Source of the DNA: an uncultured Dehalococcoidales bacterium
GTDB lineage: Bacteria; Chloroflexota; Dehalococcoidia; UBA1151; UBA1328
Reading direction: 5' to 3'
Length of the DNA stretch: 7,633 nucleotides
Assembly: GCA_905614375.1 (NCBI GenBank)
Contig: CAJQSP010000051.1
Location: 1 to 7,633 of the forward strand
The translations under genes and the position numbers were made by a program. Under the pieces are notes generated by a model. The model saw only the letters and a list, made by a program, of their open reading frames with translations. It had not been told where the DNA came from and ran no database searches. Positions 1-6,890 of this stretch are shown here, one piece after another (positions within the stretch are counted from its first letter, which is position 1; each line of letters starts with the position of its first letter).

Positions 1-1449
1 GGACGATAGATCTACCGTCCCAAGCACAAGGTTGAGTGTTCCATCGTAATTGACATTGACCTGGCAACTAATGGTGCCTCCGGGCATGGTCCACATCCCC
101 AGTGCGAGTCCACGACCCTGATTCGGTCCATTCAGAGGCGTCGTCCAGCAGGGGTGCTGCTTCACCTCGTCGAGCACTCGATCGAGGTTGATCGTAGGAA
201 GAGTGTTCCCGTCGGGCATCAGATCGCCATCTCGGGACACGTTTAAGTAACGGAATTCGAGCGGGTCCATGCCTAACTCGTTCGCCAGCTCATCGATGAT
301 CGACTCCATAGCGAAAGCAACTGGCGTCGCCCCCGGTGCCCGATACGCACTGTTTGGTGGTCGGTTGGTAATCACATCAAAGGCATCGACCTTCATGTTT
401 TCCACGCGATAGTGAGAGAACACACGTCGTACTGCAGATTGAATCGGGGCTCCCGGATATGCTCCTGAATTGAACGCTATCCACGATTCGACTCCGACTA
501 TTTTCCCTTGCTTATCAGCTCCGACTTTCATCGAACATTTGATAGATGTACTCGGCCAACCTGCTCGTATTATTTCCTCGCGGCCAAGTGAAAGCCGAAC
601 AGGTAATTTGGTCTTGCGAGATAAGGCGGCACACAGTGCCACCACTCGTACCGATTCTTTACCACCAAATGCCCCGCCGACTTCAGTAGGAATAACGTTG
701 ATCGTTTTGATCGGTATGCCCAGTACATGGGCAAGTTCACGTCGTTGTAAATGCGTGCCCTGAGTATTCGCCCACACCGTGACGTTTCCGTCTTGGCGTA
801 CCCACGCCGCCTCGGAGTCGGGCTCGATATAGCCCTGATGGACGGTGCCAGTGTCGAAAGTTCGCTCCACGACAACATGGGCATTTTTCAGAGCCTCTTC
901 CGCATCTCCGCGGATGAATTCCTGATGTTCTGCGATGTTGCTTCCAACATCTGCGACGTCGTCTTTAAATTTAGTCCGCAGATCTGGGTGAAGCAGCGGA
1001 GCGTCGGCACTCATCGTGGTTTCGATATCGAGTACATGCGGAAGCTGGTCGTATTCGACATCGATTAGCTTGAGTGCTTCCTCAGCGATCATGGCCGAAG
1101 TGGCAGCAACCACCGCCACAGGGTGTCCTTGAAACAGGACTTTTGTACGTGCCAGCACTTTTTCTCGAGACTGATTCTCAAGGGCTGAAGGAGCGTTGCC
1201 GGATTCATTCAACGGATAGGCAAAATCTTCACCCGTGATTACAGCCTTAACTCCTGGAAAGGCTTCAGCGCGCGAAGTGTCGATCTTCACTATGTTGGCG
1301 TGAGCGACTGGGCTGCGTAGCACCTTGGCGTACAGCGTTCCCGGAATTTTTACGTCGGCGCCGAACTGTGCAACTCCGGTTACTTTGTCGATCCCATCGA
1401 TTTTCGGGAATCGCTGCCCGACCACACGCATCATATTTTTCTGAGTCAT
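1..1449 (-). CDS. Molybdenum hydroxylase large (molybdopterin-binding) subunit, xanthine dehydrogenase family, N-terminal part
   Basis: The frame is open without a stop from the ATG at 1449 to base 1. It gives 483 residues, roughly 60 per cent of the usual 750-800. Members hold the Mo-pterin cofactor and hydroxylate aldehydes, purines or N-heterocycles, using separate FAD and 2Fe-2S subunits. The N-terminal aldehyde oxidase/xanthine dehydrogenase a/b hammerhead domain is at about 15-140 (KIDGIDKVTGVAQFGADV, LYAKVLRSPVAHANI). The Mo-binding domain starts near 185 with HQGYIEP (204-210), ANTQG (227-231), GGAFGGKE (258-265) and AYRAPGA (368-374). By hand alignment Glu265 and Arg370 match bovine xanthine dehydrogenase Glu802 and Arg880. 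The loop lacks the AYRCSFR cysteine of CO dehydrogenase, so it is not CoxL proper. The catalytic C-terminal glutamate lies outside the window. GCGGAA 7 nt upstream supports this start; Met6 and Met7 are alternatives. No FAD or Fe-S subunit gene is visible; they may lie downstream. Confidence 0.88.
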   Translation of the reverse strand, partial: MTQKNMMRVVGQRFPKIDGIDKVTGVAQFGADVKIPGTLYAKVLRSPVAHANIVKIDTSRAEAFPGVKAVITGEDFAYPLNESGNAPSALENQSREKVLARTKVLFQGHPVAVVAATSAMIAEEALKLIDVEYDQLPHVLDIETTMSADAPLLHPDLRTKFKDDVADVGSNIAEHQEFIRGDAEEALKNAHVVVERTFDTGTVHQGYIEPDSEAAWVRQDGNVTVWANTQGTHLQRRELAHVLGIPIKTINVIPTEVGGAFGGKESVRVVALCAALSRKTKLPVRLSLGREEIIRAGWPSTSIKCSMKVGADKQGKIVGVESWIAFNSGAYPGAPIQSAVRRVFSHYRVENMKVDAFDVITNRPPNSAYRAPGATPVAFAMESIIDELANELGMDPLEFRYLNVSRDGDLMPDGNTLPTINLDRVLDEVKQHPCWTTPLNGPNQGRGLALGMWTMPGGTISCQVNVNYDGTLNLVLGTVDLSS

Positions 1450-1477
1450 TTATACATTCCGCTTTGGACGTATAAAT
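1448..1477 (-). promoter_or_regulatory. Inverted repeat spanning the ribosome-binding site and start of the molybdenum hydroxylase gene
   Basis: The 8-base arms ATTTATAC and GTATAAAT are perfect inverted copies with a 14-nt spacer. On the minus strand the downstream arm runs into the ATG, whose first two bases are in the stem, and the purine-rich GCGGAA ribosome-binding site sits in the loop. This could be an operator (arm centres 22 bp apart, about two helical turns) or an mRNA hairpin masking the start codon. The arms are AT-rich, so an RNA stem would be weak. Confidence 0.45.
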
Positions 1478-1528
1478 TTGCGGTTACGCATCTAACGCCC
1501 AAAGCCCAAAAATTAGTCACAACGAAAT

Positions 1529-1545
1529 CAGGGACAAAATCCCTG
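1529..1545 (-). terminator. Small hairpin after the flavoprotein gene, weak terminator candidate
   Basis: CAGGGA and TCCCTG form a perfect 6-bp stem with a 5-nt loop, starting 5 nt after the TAA stop. Only scattered T residues follow directly (ATTTCGTTG), and the TTTTT run comes some 16 nt later. It may be an attenuator or 3'-end stabiliser rather than an efficient terminator, so readthrough into the next gene is likely. Confidence 0.35.
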
Positions 1546-1550
1546 TGTGT

Positions 1551-3569
1551 TTAGATTGACCTGCCAACTCGATGACCTGCCAGGATAGCGTCGTGCATTG
1601 GGCCGTAGCCGAGTGCATCGCCAATAACACTTACTTCAAGCTCTGTTGCGGCCAGCGCTGCTCGTAGGGCCTGATCTCTTTCAAAATGGTTGATCAATAT
1701 CACGTTGTCTGTTTCCAGTTCCACCGACTGGCCGTTTGAGTATTGATTGACGAGAATAACCTTGCCATCTTCTATGCTCTTAATGTTCGTGTGCGTTCGG
1801 AGCGAGACATCCGGTTTACTGAGCAATTCATGCACATGCAACTCACTAAAGCCGTGGTTGGTGTGCTGATCACCGCCAAGTCTCGAATATGGCGTGACGA
1901 TCGTAACCGTCTTACCAGACCTTGCTAGAAACAATCCAAGGCCGATCGCCAATTCATTTGAGACATTGTCGAATATCACGACAGACTCACCAACTTGTAC
2001 CTGTTGATCGAGCACATCCTCGTAGTGGAGAACCATTTCGTTGTCCCAGCCAAGGATTGGTCCCCCTGTGAACTCTACAAACCCATCCGGCGCCGAAAAC
2101 GTGCCACTCGCCAGCACGACACTGTCGGGCTGCTGTTCTTCGATCACTTCGTGCAAGTTTTCTGCTGTAACCGATTCGCCGGTATGAACGACGATGTTGG
2201 GCTTCTTCAAAATATGTTCGTACCACGCCGTGAGATTGCCCCATTCGTGTTGCCCGGGCAGCTTCGCCTGCAATCGGAGACGACCACCTATACGATCTTC
2301 TTTTTCGTAGAGGGCGACGTAGTGGCCACGTTCGGCAGCCACTCTCGCGGCTTCAAGCCCGGCGGCTCCTCCGCCGATCACTACAACGCCTTTGGGTTCA
2401 CTTACTTGTTCGATCGTTCCGATGCCCCATTTGGCCTCTCTGCCGTGTGCGACATTCTGGAAACAACCAACCCTGAACGGGAATCTGGTGGTGCAGAAGT
2501 TGTACCTGACACATGGTCGAATGTCGTCCGGTCGCCCCTCCTTAGCCTTGTTAGCGAACTCTGGGTCAGCGAACAGCTGTCTCACCATAAGCACAAGGTC
2601 ACATTGACCCTTTTCGAGCGCATCTTCTGCCTGATACGGGCTGTTAATCGAACCGATACCGAATACGGGAAGATCAGTTACCGATTTGATTTCGGCTGTA
2701 TCGGGCATCTGGTAACCGGGTGAGCGATGACCCATCGGTGCGATCATATCTGGTGAATCTCCACCCCCGGCGCTAACGCTCACATAATCGACTTCTGAAT
2801 TTACGTTAATGTACTGAACGATCTCTTTCATGTCTTCGAGATTATTGTCAGCGGGATTCTCGTAGTGGGAATTAATCCTGTATCCGATAGCGATCGAGTT
2901 GCCTACCGCCCGACGCACTCGTTGGAGTGTTTCGATTGCGAACCGGACGCGATTTTCCATCGAACCGCCGTACTGATCCATTCGTCGGTTGTACACCTTG
3001 CTGAAGAACTGCGCGTGAAGCATCAAGTGGTGGAGACTGATCTCAACACCATCTACTCCACCTTTGACCGCACGCACTGCCGCCTCGGCGTACTCCTCGC
3101 TAACTTGCTGGATATCTTCCACGGTCATCTCAGCCAGATGCACCCCGAGAGTCGCATTTGTAATGCTGGATGGTCCGGGGACTGTTAGCACAGGCTCGGT
3201 CTCGTACATCGAACTCTGTTGCGGCAGTGTGTTGCGGCCCCACGACGTGTAAAACAGTTGGATGAACAACTTTCCGTCGTATTTATGAACCTCGCTGGAA
3301 ATCTTTTGTAGCCACGGGATGTTCCTATCGTCGAACATGTTCGGGTCAACGCATGGGAAATAGGGTGTTCTATCCGAAATACGTGAGTTGCCGATGATTA
3401 CAAGGCCCTGTCCGCCCTTTGCGCGCTCGGCGTAGTAGGCGACAGAATCATCACCGAAAACGCCTGTGGAGAGATCTCCATCTGTCACCGGGCAGTTCGG
3501 GGCGAAGCCAAGCCGGTTATTAACGGTCACCGGGCCGATCTGTAACGGCTCGAACAGGTGCTTCCACAT
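1551..3569 (-). CDS. Trimethylamine dehydrogenase-like FMN/FAD oxidoreductase with altered Fe-S motif
   Basis: This 672-residue cytoplasmic flavoprotein has the layout of trimethylamine dehydrogenase (TMADH) and 2,4-dienoyl-CoA reductase. An Old Yellow Enzyme-type FMN barrel spans about 1-345 (NNRLGFAPNC, then NRRMDQYGGSMENR at 194-207). An Fe-S segment lies at 353-369. An FAD Rossmann domain starts at VVVIGGGAAGLEAARV (395-410). The last part ends with VIGDALGYGPMHDAILAGHRVG, which matches the TMADH VIGDAxAPR region. The second nucleotide-binding fold (about 529-552) has no glycine motif, as in TMADH and unlike NADPH-using dienoyl reductases. The cluster motif reads CVRYNFC followed by Cys369, so Tyr356 stands where the second cysteine is expected. 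Cys26 aligns with the flavin-linked Cys30 of TMADH, but also with the non-covalent Cys26 of YqjM. The aromatic cage of TMADH is not conserved (Asn61, Phe363), so trimethylamine is an unlikely substrate. An amine or N-methyl amino acid oxidase role is plausible from the adjacent transporter but unproven. Confidence 0.85.
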   Translation of the reverse strand: MWKHLFEPLQIGPVTVNNRLGFAPNCPVTDGDLSTGVFGDDSVAYYAERAKGGQGLVIIGNSRISDRTPYFPCVDPNMFDDRNIPWLQKISSEVHKYDGKLFIQLFYTSWGRNTLPQQSSMYETEPVLTVPGPSSITNATLGVHLAEMTVEDIQQVSEEYAEAAVRAVKGGVDGVEISLHHLMLHAQFFSKVYNRRMDQYGGSMENRVRFAIETLQRVRRAVGNSIAIGYRINSHYENPADNNLEDMKEIVQYINVNSEVDYVSVSAGGGDSPDMIAPMGHRSPGYQMPDTAEIKSVTDLPVFGIGSINSPYQAEDALEKGQCDLVLMVRQLFADPEFANKAKEGRPDDIRPCVRYNFCTTRFPFRVGCFQNVAHGREAKWGIGTIEQVSEPKGVVVIGGGAAGLEAARVAAERGHYVALYEKEDRIGGRLRLQAKLPGQHEWGNLTAWYEHILKKPNIVVHTGESVTAENLHEVIEEQQPDSVVLASGTFSAPDGFVEFTGGPILGWDNEMVLHYEDVLDQQVQVGESVVIFDNVSNELAIGLGLFLARSGKTVTIVTPYSRLGGDQHTNHGFSELHVHELLSKPDVSLRTHTNIKSIEDGKVILVNQYSNGQSVELETDNVILINHFERDQALRAALAATELEVSVIGDALGYGPMHDAILAGHRVGRSI

Positions 3570-3579
3570 CAGTAACTAT

Positions 3580-3585
3580 TCTCCT
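3580..3585 (-). promoter_or_regulatory. Ribosome-binding site of the flavoprotein gene
   Basis: AGGAGA is a near-consensus Shine-Dalgarno, about 10 nt before the ATG at 3569. It supports that start, which also begins the protein exactly where related flavoproteins begin (MWKHLFEPLQIG). Confidence 0.65.
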
Positions 3586-3587
3586 GA

Positions 3588-3613
3588 GATTCGCTACATG
3601 TATGGAGCGAATC
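3588..3613 (-). promoter_or_regulatory. Perfect 8-bp inverted repeat between aapP and the flavoprotein gene
   Basis: GATTCGCT and AGCGAATC are perfect inverted copies separated by 10 bp. The repeat starts 11 nt after the aapP stop and ends 2 nt before the AGGAG of the next gene. There is no T-tract, so it is not a terminator. It could be an operator for a dimeric regulator or an mRNA stem that affects access to the ribosome-binding site. I cannot distinguish these from the sequence. Confidence 0.5.
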
Positions 3614-3624
3614 AAACTTGTATT

Positions 3625-4377
3625 TTAAAGAACTCTTGAGATAAATTCTTTGGTGCGATCGTGTTGCGGGTTGTCGAACATTTTGTCGGGTGTTCCCTCT
3701 TCGACAATTAACCCTTCGTCGAACATCATTAGCCGATCCGCTACTTCCCGCGCAAATCCCATTTCGTGCGTGACGACGATCATGGTCATGCCTGACTTCG
3801 CAAGATCTATCATCACGTCCAGCACTTCAGCGATCATTTCTGGATCCAGCGCAGAAGTAGGCTCATCGAACATCATTATCTTTGGCCGCATCGCCAGTGC
3901 TCTGGCAATTGCGACACGCTGCTGCTGACCACCTGATAGCTGGCCGGGGTACTTGTACGCCTGTTCGGGGATTTTGACCAGTTCCAACATACTCATGGCG
4001 AGTTCGCTAGCTTCGACCTTGCTCATTTTTCTGACTAGTTTCGGAGCTAGTGCGACGTTGTCGATCACGGTTTTGTGTGGGAACAGATTGAACTGCTGGA
4101 ACACCATACCGATTTCGCTTCGAACGGTTTCGATAGCTCGGACGTCGTTATCCAGCTTAGTACCGTCGACGATAATTTCGCCCTTGTGATGTTCCTCCAG
4201 CCGGTTCAAGGTTCGAATGAATGTCGATTTACCCGAGCCAGACGGCCCGAAAATCACTACTACTTCGCCCTTTTTAATAGTCACGGAGATTCCGCGTAGG
4301 ACGTGCAGTGAACCGAACCATTTCTCGACATCGGTTGTCTGAATCATCACATCATTTTCTACACTCTGAGCTGACAT
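3625..4377 (-). CDS. aapP: General L-amino acid ABC transporter ATP-binding protein AapP
   Basis: This 250-residue cytoplasmic ATPase energises uptake through AapQM. All nucleotide-binding motifs are intact: Walker [10 protein letters not shown] (44-52), Q-loop Gln94 in [11 protein letters not shown], signature LSGGQQQ (147-153), Walker B IMMFDE (167-172), D-loop SALD (175-178) and switch His204 in VVTHEMGFA. The sequence follows AapP and GlnQ-type polar amino acid ATPases throughout, including [14 protein letters not shown] after Walker A and the ending [16 protein letters not shown]. The ATG at 4377 has an excellent AGGAG 8 nt upstream; an internal Met at residue 11 is less likely as a start. 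The gene closes the transporter set and is followed after 55 bp by the flavoprotein gene on the same strand. Confidence 0.94.
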   Translation of the reverse strand: MSAQSVENDVMIQTTDVEKWFGSLHVLRGISVTIKKGEVVVIFGPSGSGKSTFIRTLNRLEEHHKGEIIVDGTKLDNDVRAIETVRSEIGMVFQQFNLFPHKTVIDNVALAPKLVRKMSKVEASELAMSMLELVKIPEQAYKYPGQLSGGQQQRVAIARALAMRPKIMMFDEPTSALDPEMIAEVLDVMIDLAKSGMTMIVVTHEMGFAREVADRLMMFDEGLIVEEGTPDKMFDNPQHDRTKEFISRVL

Positions 4378-4442
4378 CCTGAAGTCTCCTGAATTGCTTT
4401 AGTGGTGTTGTCGTGGCATCCGCCCCCGAAGGGTATGTACGC
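4378..4442 (-). promoter_or_regulatory. aapM-aapP intercistronic region with strong aapP ribosome-binding site
   Basis: A clear AGGAG (bases 4390-4386) lies 8 nt before the aapP ATG and fixes that start. Upstream, CCC-TTCG-GGG can form a short hairpin with a UUCG tetraloop near 4423-4432; its three-pair stem is too short to call a terminator. TTCAGGA occurs twice, once in the ribosome-binding site and once directly before the ATG. I see no convincing promoter here. Confidence 0.5.
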
Positions 4443-5663
4443 CTAATCAGCACCGGCTCGCATGCGTTTCTCCACGCCTGCACTAACGCTCGACATTCCA
4501 TACGTAAATATCCAGTACACGGCCGCCACGAATAGGAACACCTCGAGATCGGCAGTGCGCCATGCATCCTGCCCGAGGATGATTGCGTACGCTGCTCCCA
4601 AGAGGTCCAAAAGGCCAACAAGTGCGATAACGGCAGTGTCTTTGAACAGAATAATGAACTGCCCGACAATCGCCGGGATAGTCGCCCGTATTGCCTGTGG
4701 CAAGACGATGACCAGGGTCACGTGGCTGCCGCGCATGCCCAGAGCTTGAGCCGCTTCTATCTGGCCTTTTGAAACTGACTGTAGTCCGCCTCTAATATTT
4801 TCTGCCATGTACGCCGAGTTGTTCATGACGATTGCTATGAAAGCGAGCATAAGGCGATCGGGAGTGGTGATATCCGGGAGAAACATCGGGCTCACGATGA
4901 GCATCAGGAACAACAGGGCAAGAAGCGGTGTCGCCCGTAGAATCTCGATGTATACCAACGCCGCGACCTTAAAGAACCACAGATTGGACTGGCGAGCCAG
5001 AGCCAAAACGATGCCGAGAGGAAGAACAATAGCGATTCCAACCTGGGCGATCAGAATTGTTACGAGCAGCCCTCCCCACCTTGACGTTGAGACGTACGGC
5101 ATCGCCGAATCTTCTCCGAAGCCGCGCAGTAAGAACAACGTCAGCATGAGGAACAGGAACCACCCTATGAGGACGTGACGAGGGCCAATGAAGCTCCTGC
5201 GGCCGACTGTGTATCCGAGAAGGACTAGAACCGGGCTGACCGTGAACCACAACACCAAACCAGTAGACATCGAGTCACCGAAAAGCGACGAGATAACTGC
5301 GAGAGCAGACGCAACGATGAGGACCACCGCGAATGTTCGCATCATCGAGCCCCACACCCCCCATGCGACCCCCACTATGAACGGCATCGGCAGTACACCA
5401 GCGCCTACGCGCCAGAGTTCATCAGAGGGGTACTGTCCGACCAACAATATTTGTATGTTGGTTGTTACTGCCGCCCATTGAGCTGTGAGCAAGAACGGAA
5501 TCGCTACTTTCAGCAGCAGGATAATCAACACCGCGCCGACAACTGTTAATACAGAGTTGTACCAGGGGCTGAGCAGGTTCGCCTTGACCCAAGTCGCAAA
5601 GCTCTGATCCTCTACAGGACGCAGTTCGCTCGTTGTCGCCTCTGTTATGTTCTCAACGGCCAT
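4443..5663 (-). CDS. aapM: General L-amino acid ABC transporter permease AapM
   Basis: This 406-residue second permease pairs with AapQ in the inner membrane. Likely membrane segments are near residues 37-60, 92-129 (two), 136-152, 163-180, 199-223, 233-260, 329-350 and 374-391. The HisM-type transport domain begins after SRWGGLL (195-200) and has VYIEILRATPLLALLF at 237-252, the counterpart of the YxExxRxTPL motif of polar amino acid permeases. The EAA loop, QIEAAQALGM then VLPQA, spans 301-324, and LFKDTAVIALVGLLDLL follows at 339-355. Length and order fit AapM/BztC. The N-terminal 30 residues are polar and acidic and are expected to be cytoplasmic. The start is supported by AAGGTG 7 nt upstream. 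The gene overlaps aapQ by 11 bp and is followed by a 65-bp gap before aapP. Confidence 0.9.
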   Translation of the reverse strand: MAVENITEATTSELRPVEDQSFATWVKANLLSPWYNSVLTVVGAVLIILLLKVAIPFLLTAQWAAVTTNIQILLVGQYPSDELWRVGAGVLPMPFIVGVAWGVWGSMMRTFAVVLIVASALAVISSLFGDSMSTGLVLWFTVSPVLVLLGYTVGRRSFIGPRHVLIGWFLFLMLTLFLLRGFGEDSAMPYVSTSRWGGLLVTILIAQVGIAIVLPLGIVLALARQSNLWFFKVAALVYIEILRATPLLALLFLMLIVSPMFLPDITTPDRLMLAFIAIVMNNSAYMAENIRGGLQSVSKGQIEAAQALGMRGSHVTLVIVLPQAIRATIPAIVGQFIILFKDTAVIALVGLLDLLGAAYAIILGQDAWRTADLEVFLFVAAVYWIFTYGMSSVSAGVEKRMRAGAD

Positions 5664-6855
5664 CGAACTGCACCTTACGGTTATACCAGTTGCCTAACAG
5701 GGAAAACATTGCGCCCATAATCATGTAGAAAGCGATCACCATTACGAATATTTGAATGGCCATTCCGGTTTTTTCTATCGCTGTTCTGGCGACGACGAAG
5801 ACTTCTGCATAGCCCACTACCATCGCCAGGGCTGAACCCTTTGTCAGATTGACCCACTGGCCAATCATCGGGAGTACGGCGATTCTGGCAGCCTGCGGTA
5901 GGACGACGTTTATAGTTACTTGCCAGTAGTTCAAGCCAAGTGCCCTGGCGGCTTCTACTTGGCCCTTTGGAACTGACTGAACGGATCCGCGAACAATCTC
6001 CGCGACATAGGACGCTATGTACACGGTAAGCGCAGTCAGAATAGCGAAGAGCTCGGTGGTCAACTTCATCCCGCCCACGAAGTTAGTGCCTTTTAGTTCT
6101 GGCTGATCAAATACGAAAGGGGCGTCTGGCTGCACTATCCATCCAACTGCTGCAACCAGTATCAATAGAACAATCGGTGTGAACCCTCTGTTCAATCGGA
6201 TCCCAAACAGCCTCAGCTCGCCACGATTTTTCAGGTAGAACCGGCGCAATAAATATGCTGCGACCACACCCAGCACGACGATAACCAGCCACGGCGTTAA
6301 CGACGAGCTTTCATCAACGCTCGTTAGATAAATTCCACGATTGCTCATCGTACCGATGCCCGGTAAGGTCCATGCTTCTGATGTTTTAGGAAGCCCTGCC
6401 AGGAGACCAAAGACCAGGAAGAACGCGAAAGTAATAAGCGGGATATTACGCATGATTTCTACGTAAACTTTTGCCAGCCCGCTGATTACGAAATTGCTGG
6501 AAAGTCGGGCTAAGCCGATAAGAATCCCGAGAACGGTTGTCGTAATCATAGCGATTCCGACGAGACGCAAAGTATTCGCCACACCCGCCATGAACGCGTA
6601 CAGGATCGAATTACTGGAATCGTACGGAATCAGGCTATACGGGACGTCGAAACCGGCATTTGTGCTCAGCAATCGAAAGCTGAGGTTCAGGCCGCGTTTT
6701 TCAGCGTTGTCCATCAGGTTGGTTGCTAGCAGCCAGATTATTGATATAACAACCAGAGCCGCCAGTGCTTGCATGGCGAGCCGAATAAAAACGACGTTCC
6801 GCCATATCGGCACACCATGATAATTCAGTAATTTAAGCGAAGGTCGCGTGGACAT
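5653..6855 (-). CDS. aapQ: General L-amino acid ABC transporter permease AapQ
   Basis: This 400-residue inner-membrane permease is one half of the AapQM channel that imports amino acids delivered by AapJ, powered by AapP. Hydrophobic segments lie at about residues 22-45, 89-117, 139-156, 187-203, 224-242, 264-287 and 366-388. This matches AapQ/BztB proteins, which carry an extra periplasmic/membrane insert in the middle of the HisM-type fold. YVEIMRNIPL (131-140) is the family hallmark at the start of the transport domain. The cytoplasmic EAA loop, which docks on the ATPase, is at 301-323 (EAARALGLNYWQV, then VLPQA), and NLTKGSALAMVVGY follows at 336-349. The ATG at 6855 is the first start after an in-frame TGA seven codons upstream. 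It has no good Shine-Dalgarno; only GAGAG about 15 nt away. The gene's end overlaps aapM by 11 bp, suggesting coupled translation. Confidence 0.9.
   Translation of the reverse strand: MSTRPSLKLLNYHGVPIWRNVVFIRLAMQALAALVVISIIWLLATNLMDNAEKRGLNLSFRLLSTNAGFDVPYSLIPYDSSNSILYAFMAGVANTLRLVGIAMITTTVLGILIGLARLSSNFVISGLAKVYVEIMRNIPLITFAFFLVFGLLAGLPKTSEAWTLPGIGTMSNRGIYLTSVDESSSLTPWLVIVVLGVVAAYLLRRFYLKNRGELRLFGIRLNRGFTPIVLLILVAAVGWIVQPDAPFVFDQPELKGTNFVGGMKLTTELFAILTALTVYIASYVAEIVRGSVQSVPKGQVEAARALGLNYWQVTINVVLPQAARIAVLPMIGQWVNLTKGSALAMVVGYAEVFVVARTAIEKTGMAIQIFVMVIAFYMIMGAMFSLLGNWYNRKVQFDGR
5671..5676 (-). promoter_or_regulatory. Ribosome-binding site of aapM inside aapQ
   Basis: AAGGTG lies 7 nt before the aapM ATG and is formed by the AAG-GTG codons (Lys-Val) near the end of aapQ. 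It supports the ATG at 5663 as the true start and the 11-bp overlap between the two permease genes. Confidence 0.6.
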
Positions 6856-6890
6856 CTGGTGGTTTAATTTCTCTCAAGGAACTTCGGATT

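Noticed and set aside
570..884. Short minus-strand frame within the molybdenum hydroxylase gene, which might suggest a frameshift there
   Set aside because: Translation from the ATG at 1449 stays open and family-like to base 1. The short frame is an out-of-register shadow and there is no frameshift.
1490..1520. Tandem TTTGGGC copies upstream of the molybdenum hydroxylase gene as regulator sites
   Set aside because: Two adjacent 7-base copies in a short AT-rich gap are too little to separate from chance.
1995..2723. Plus-strand open frame of 242 codons opposite the flavoprotein gene
   Set aside because: It lies wholly antisense to a well-supported gene and its translation shows no recognisable domain or protein-like composition.
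4423..4432. UUCG tetraloop hairpin between aapM and aapP as a terminator
   Set aside because: The stem has only three pairs and no T-tract follows; aapP must be transcribed for the transporter to work.
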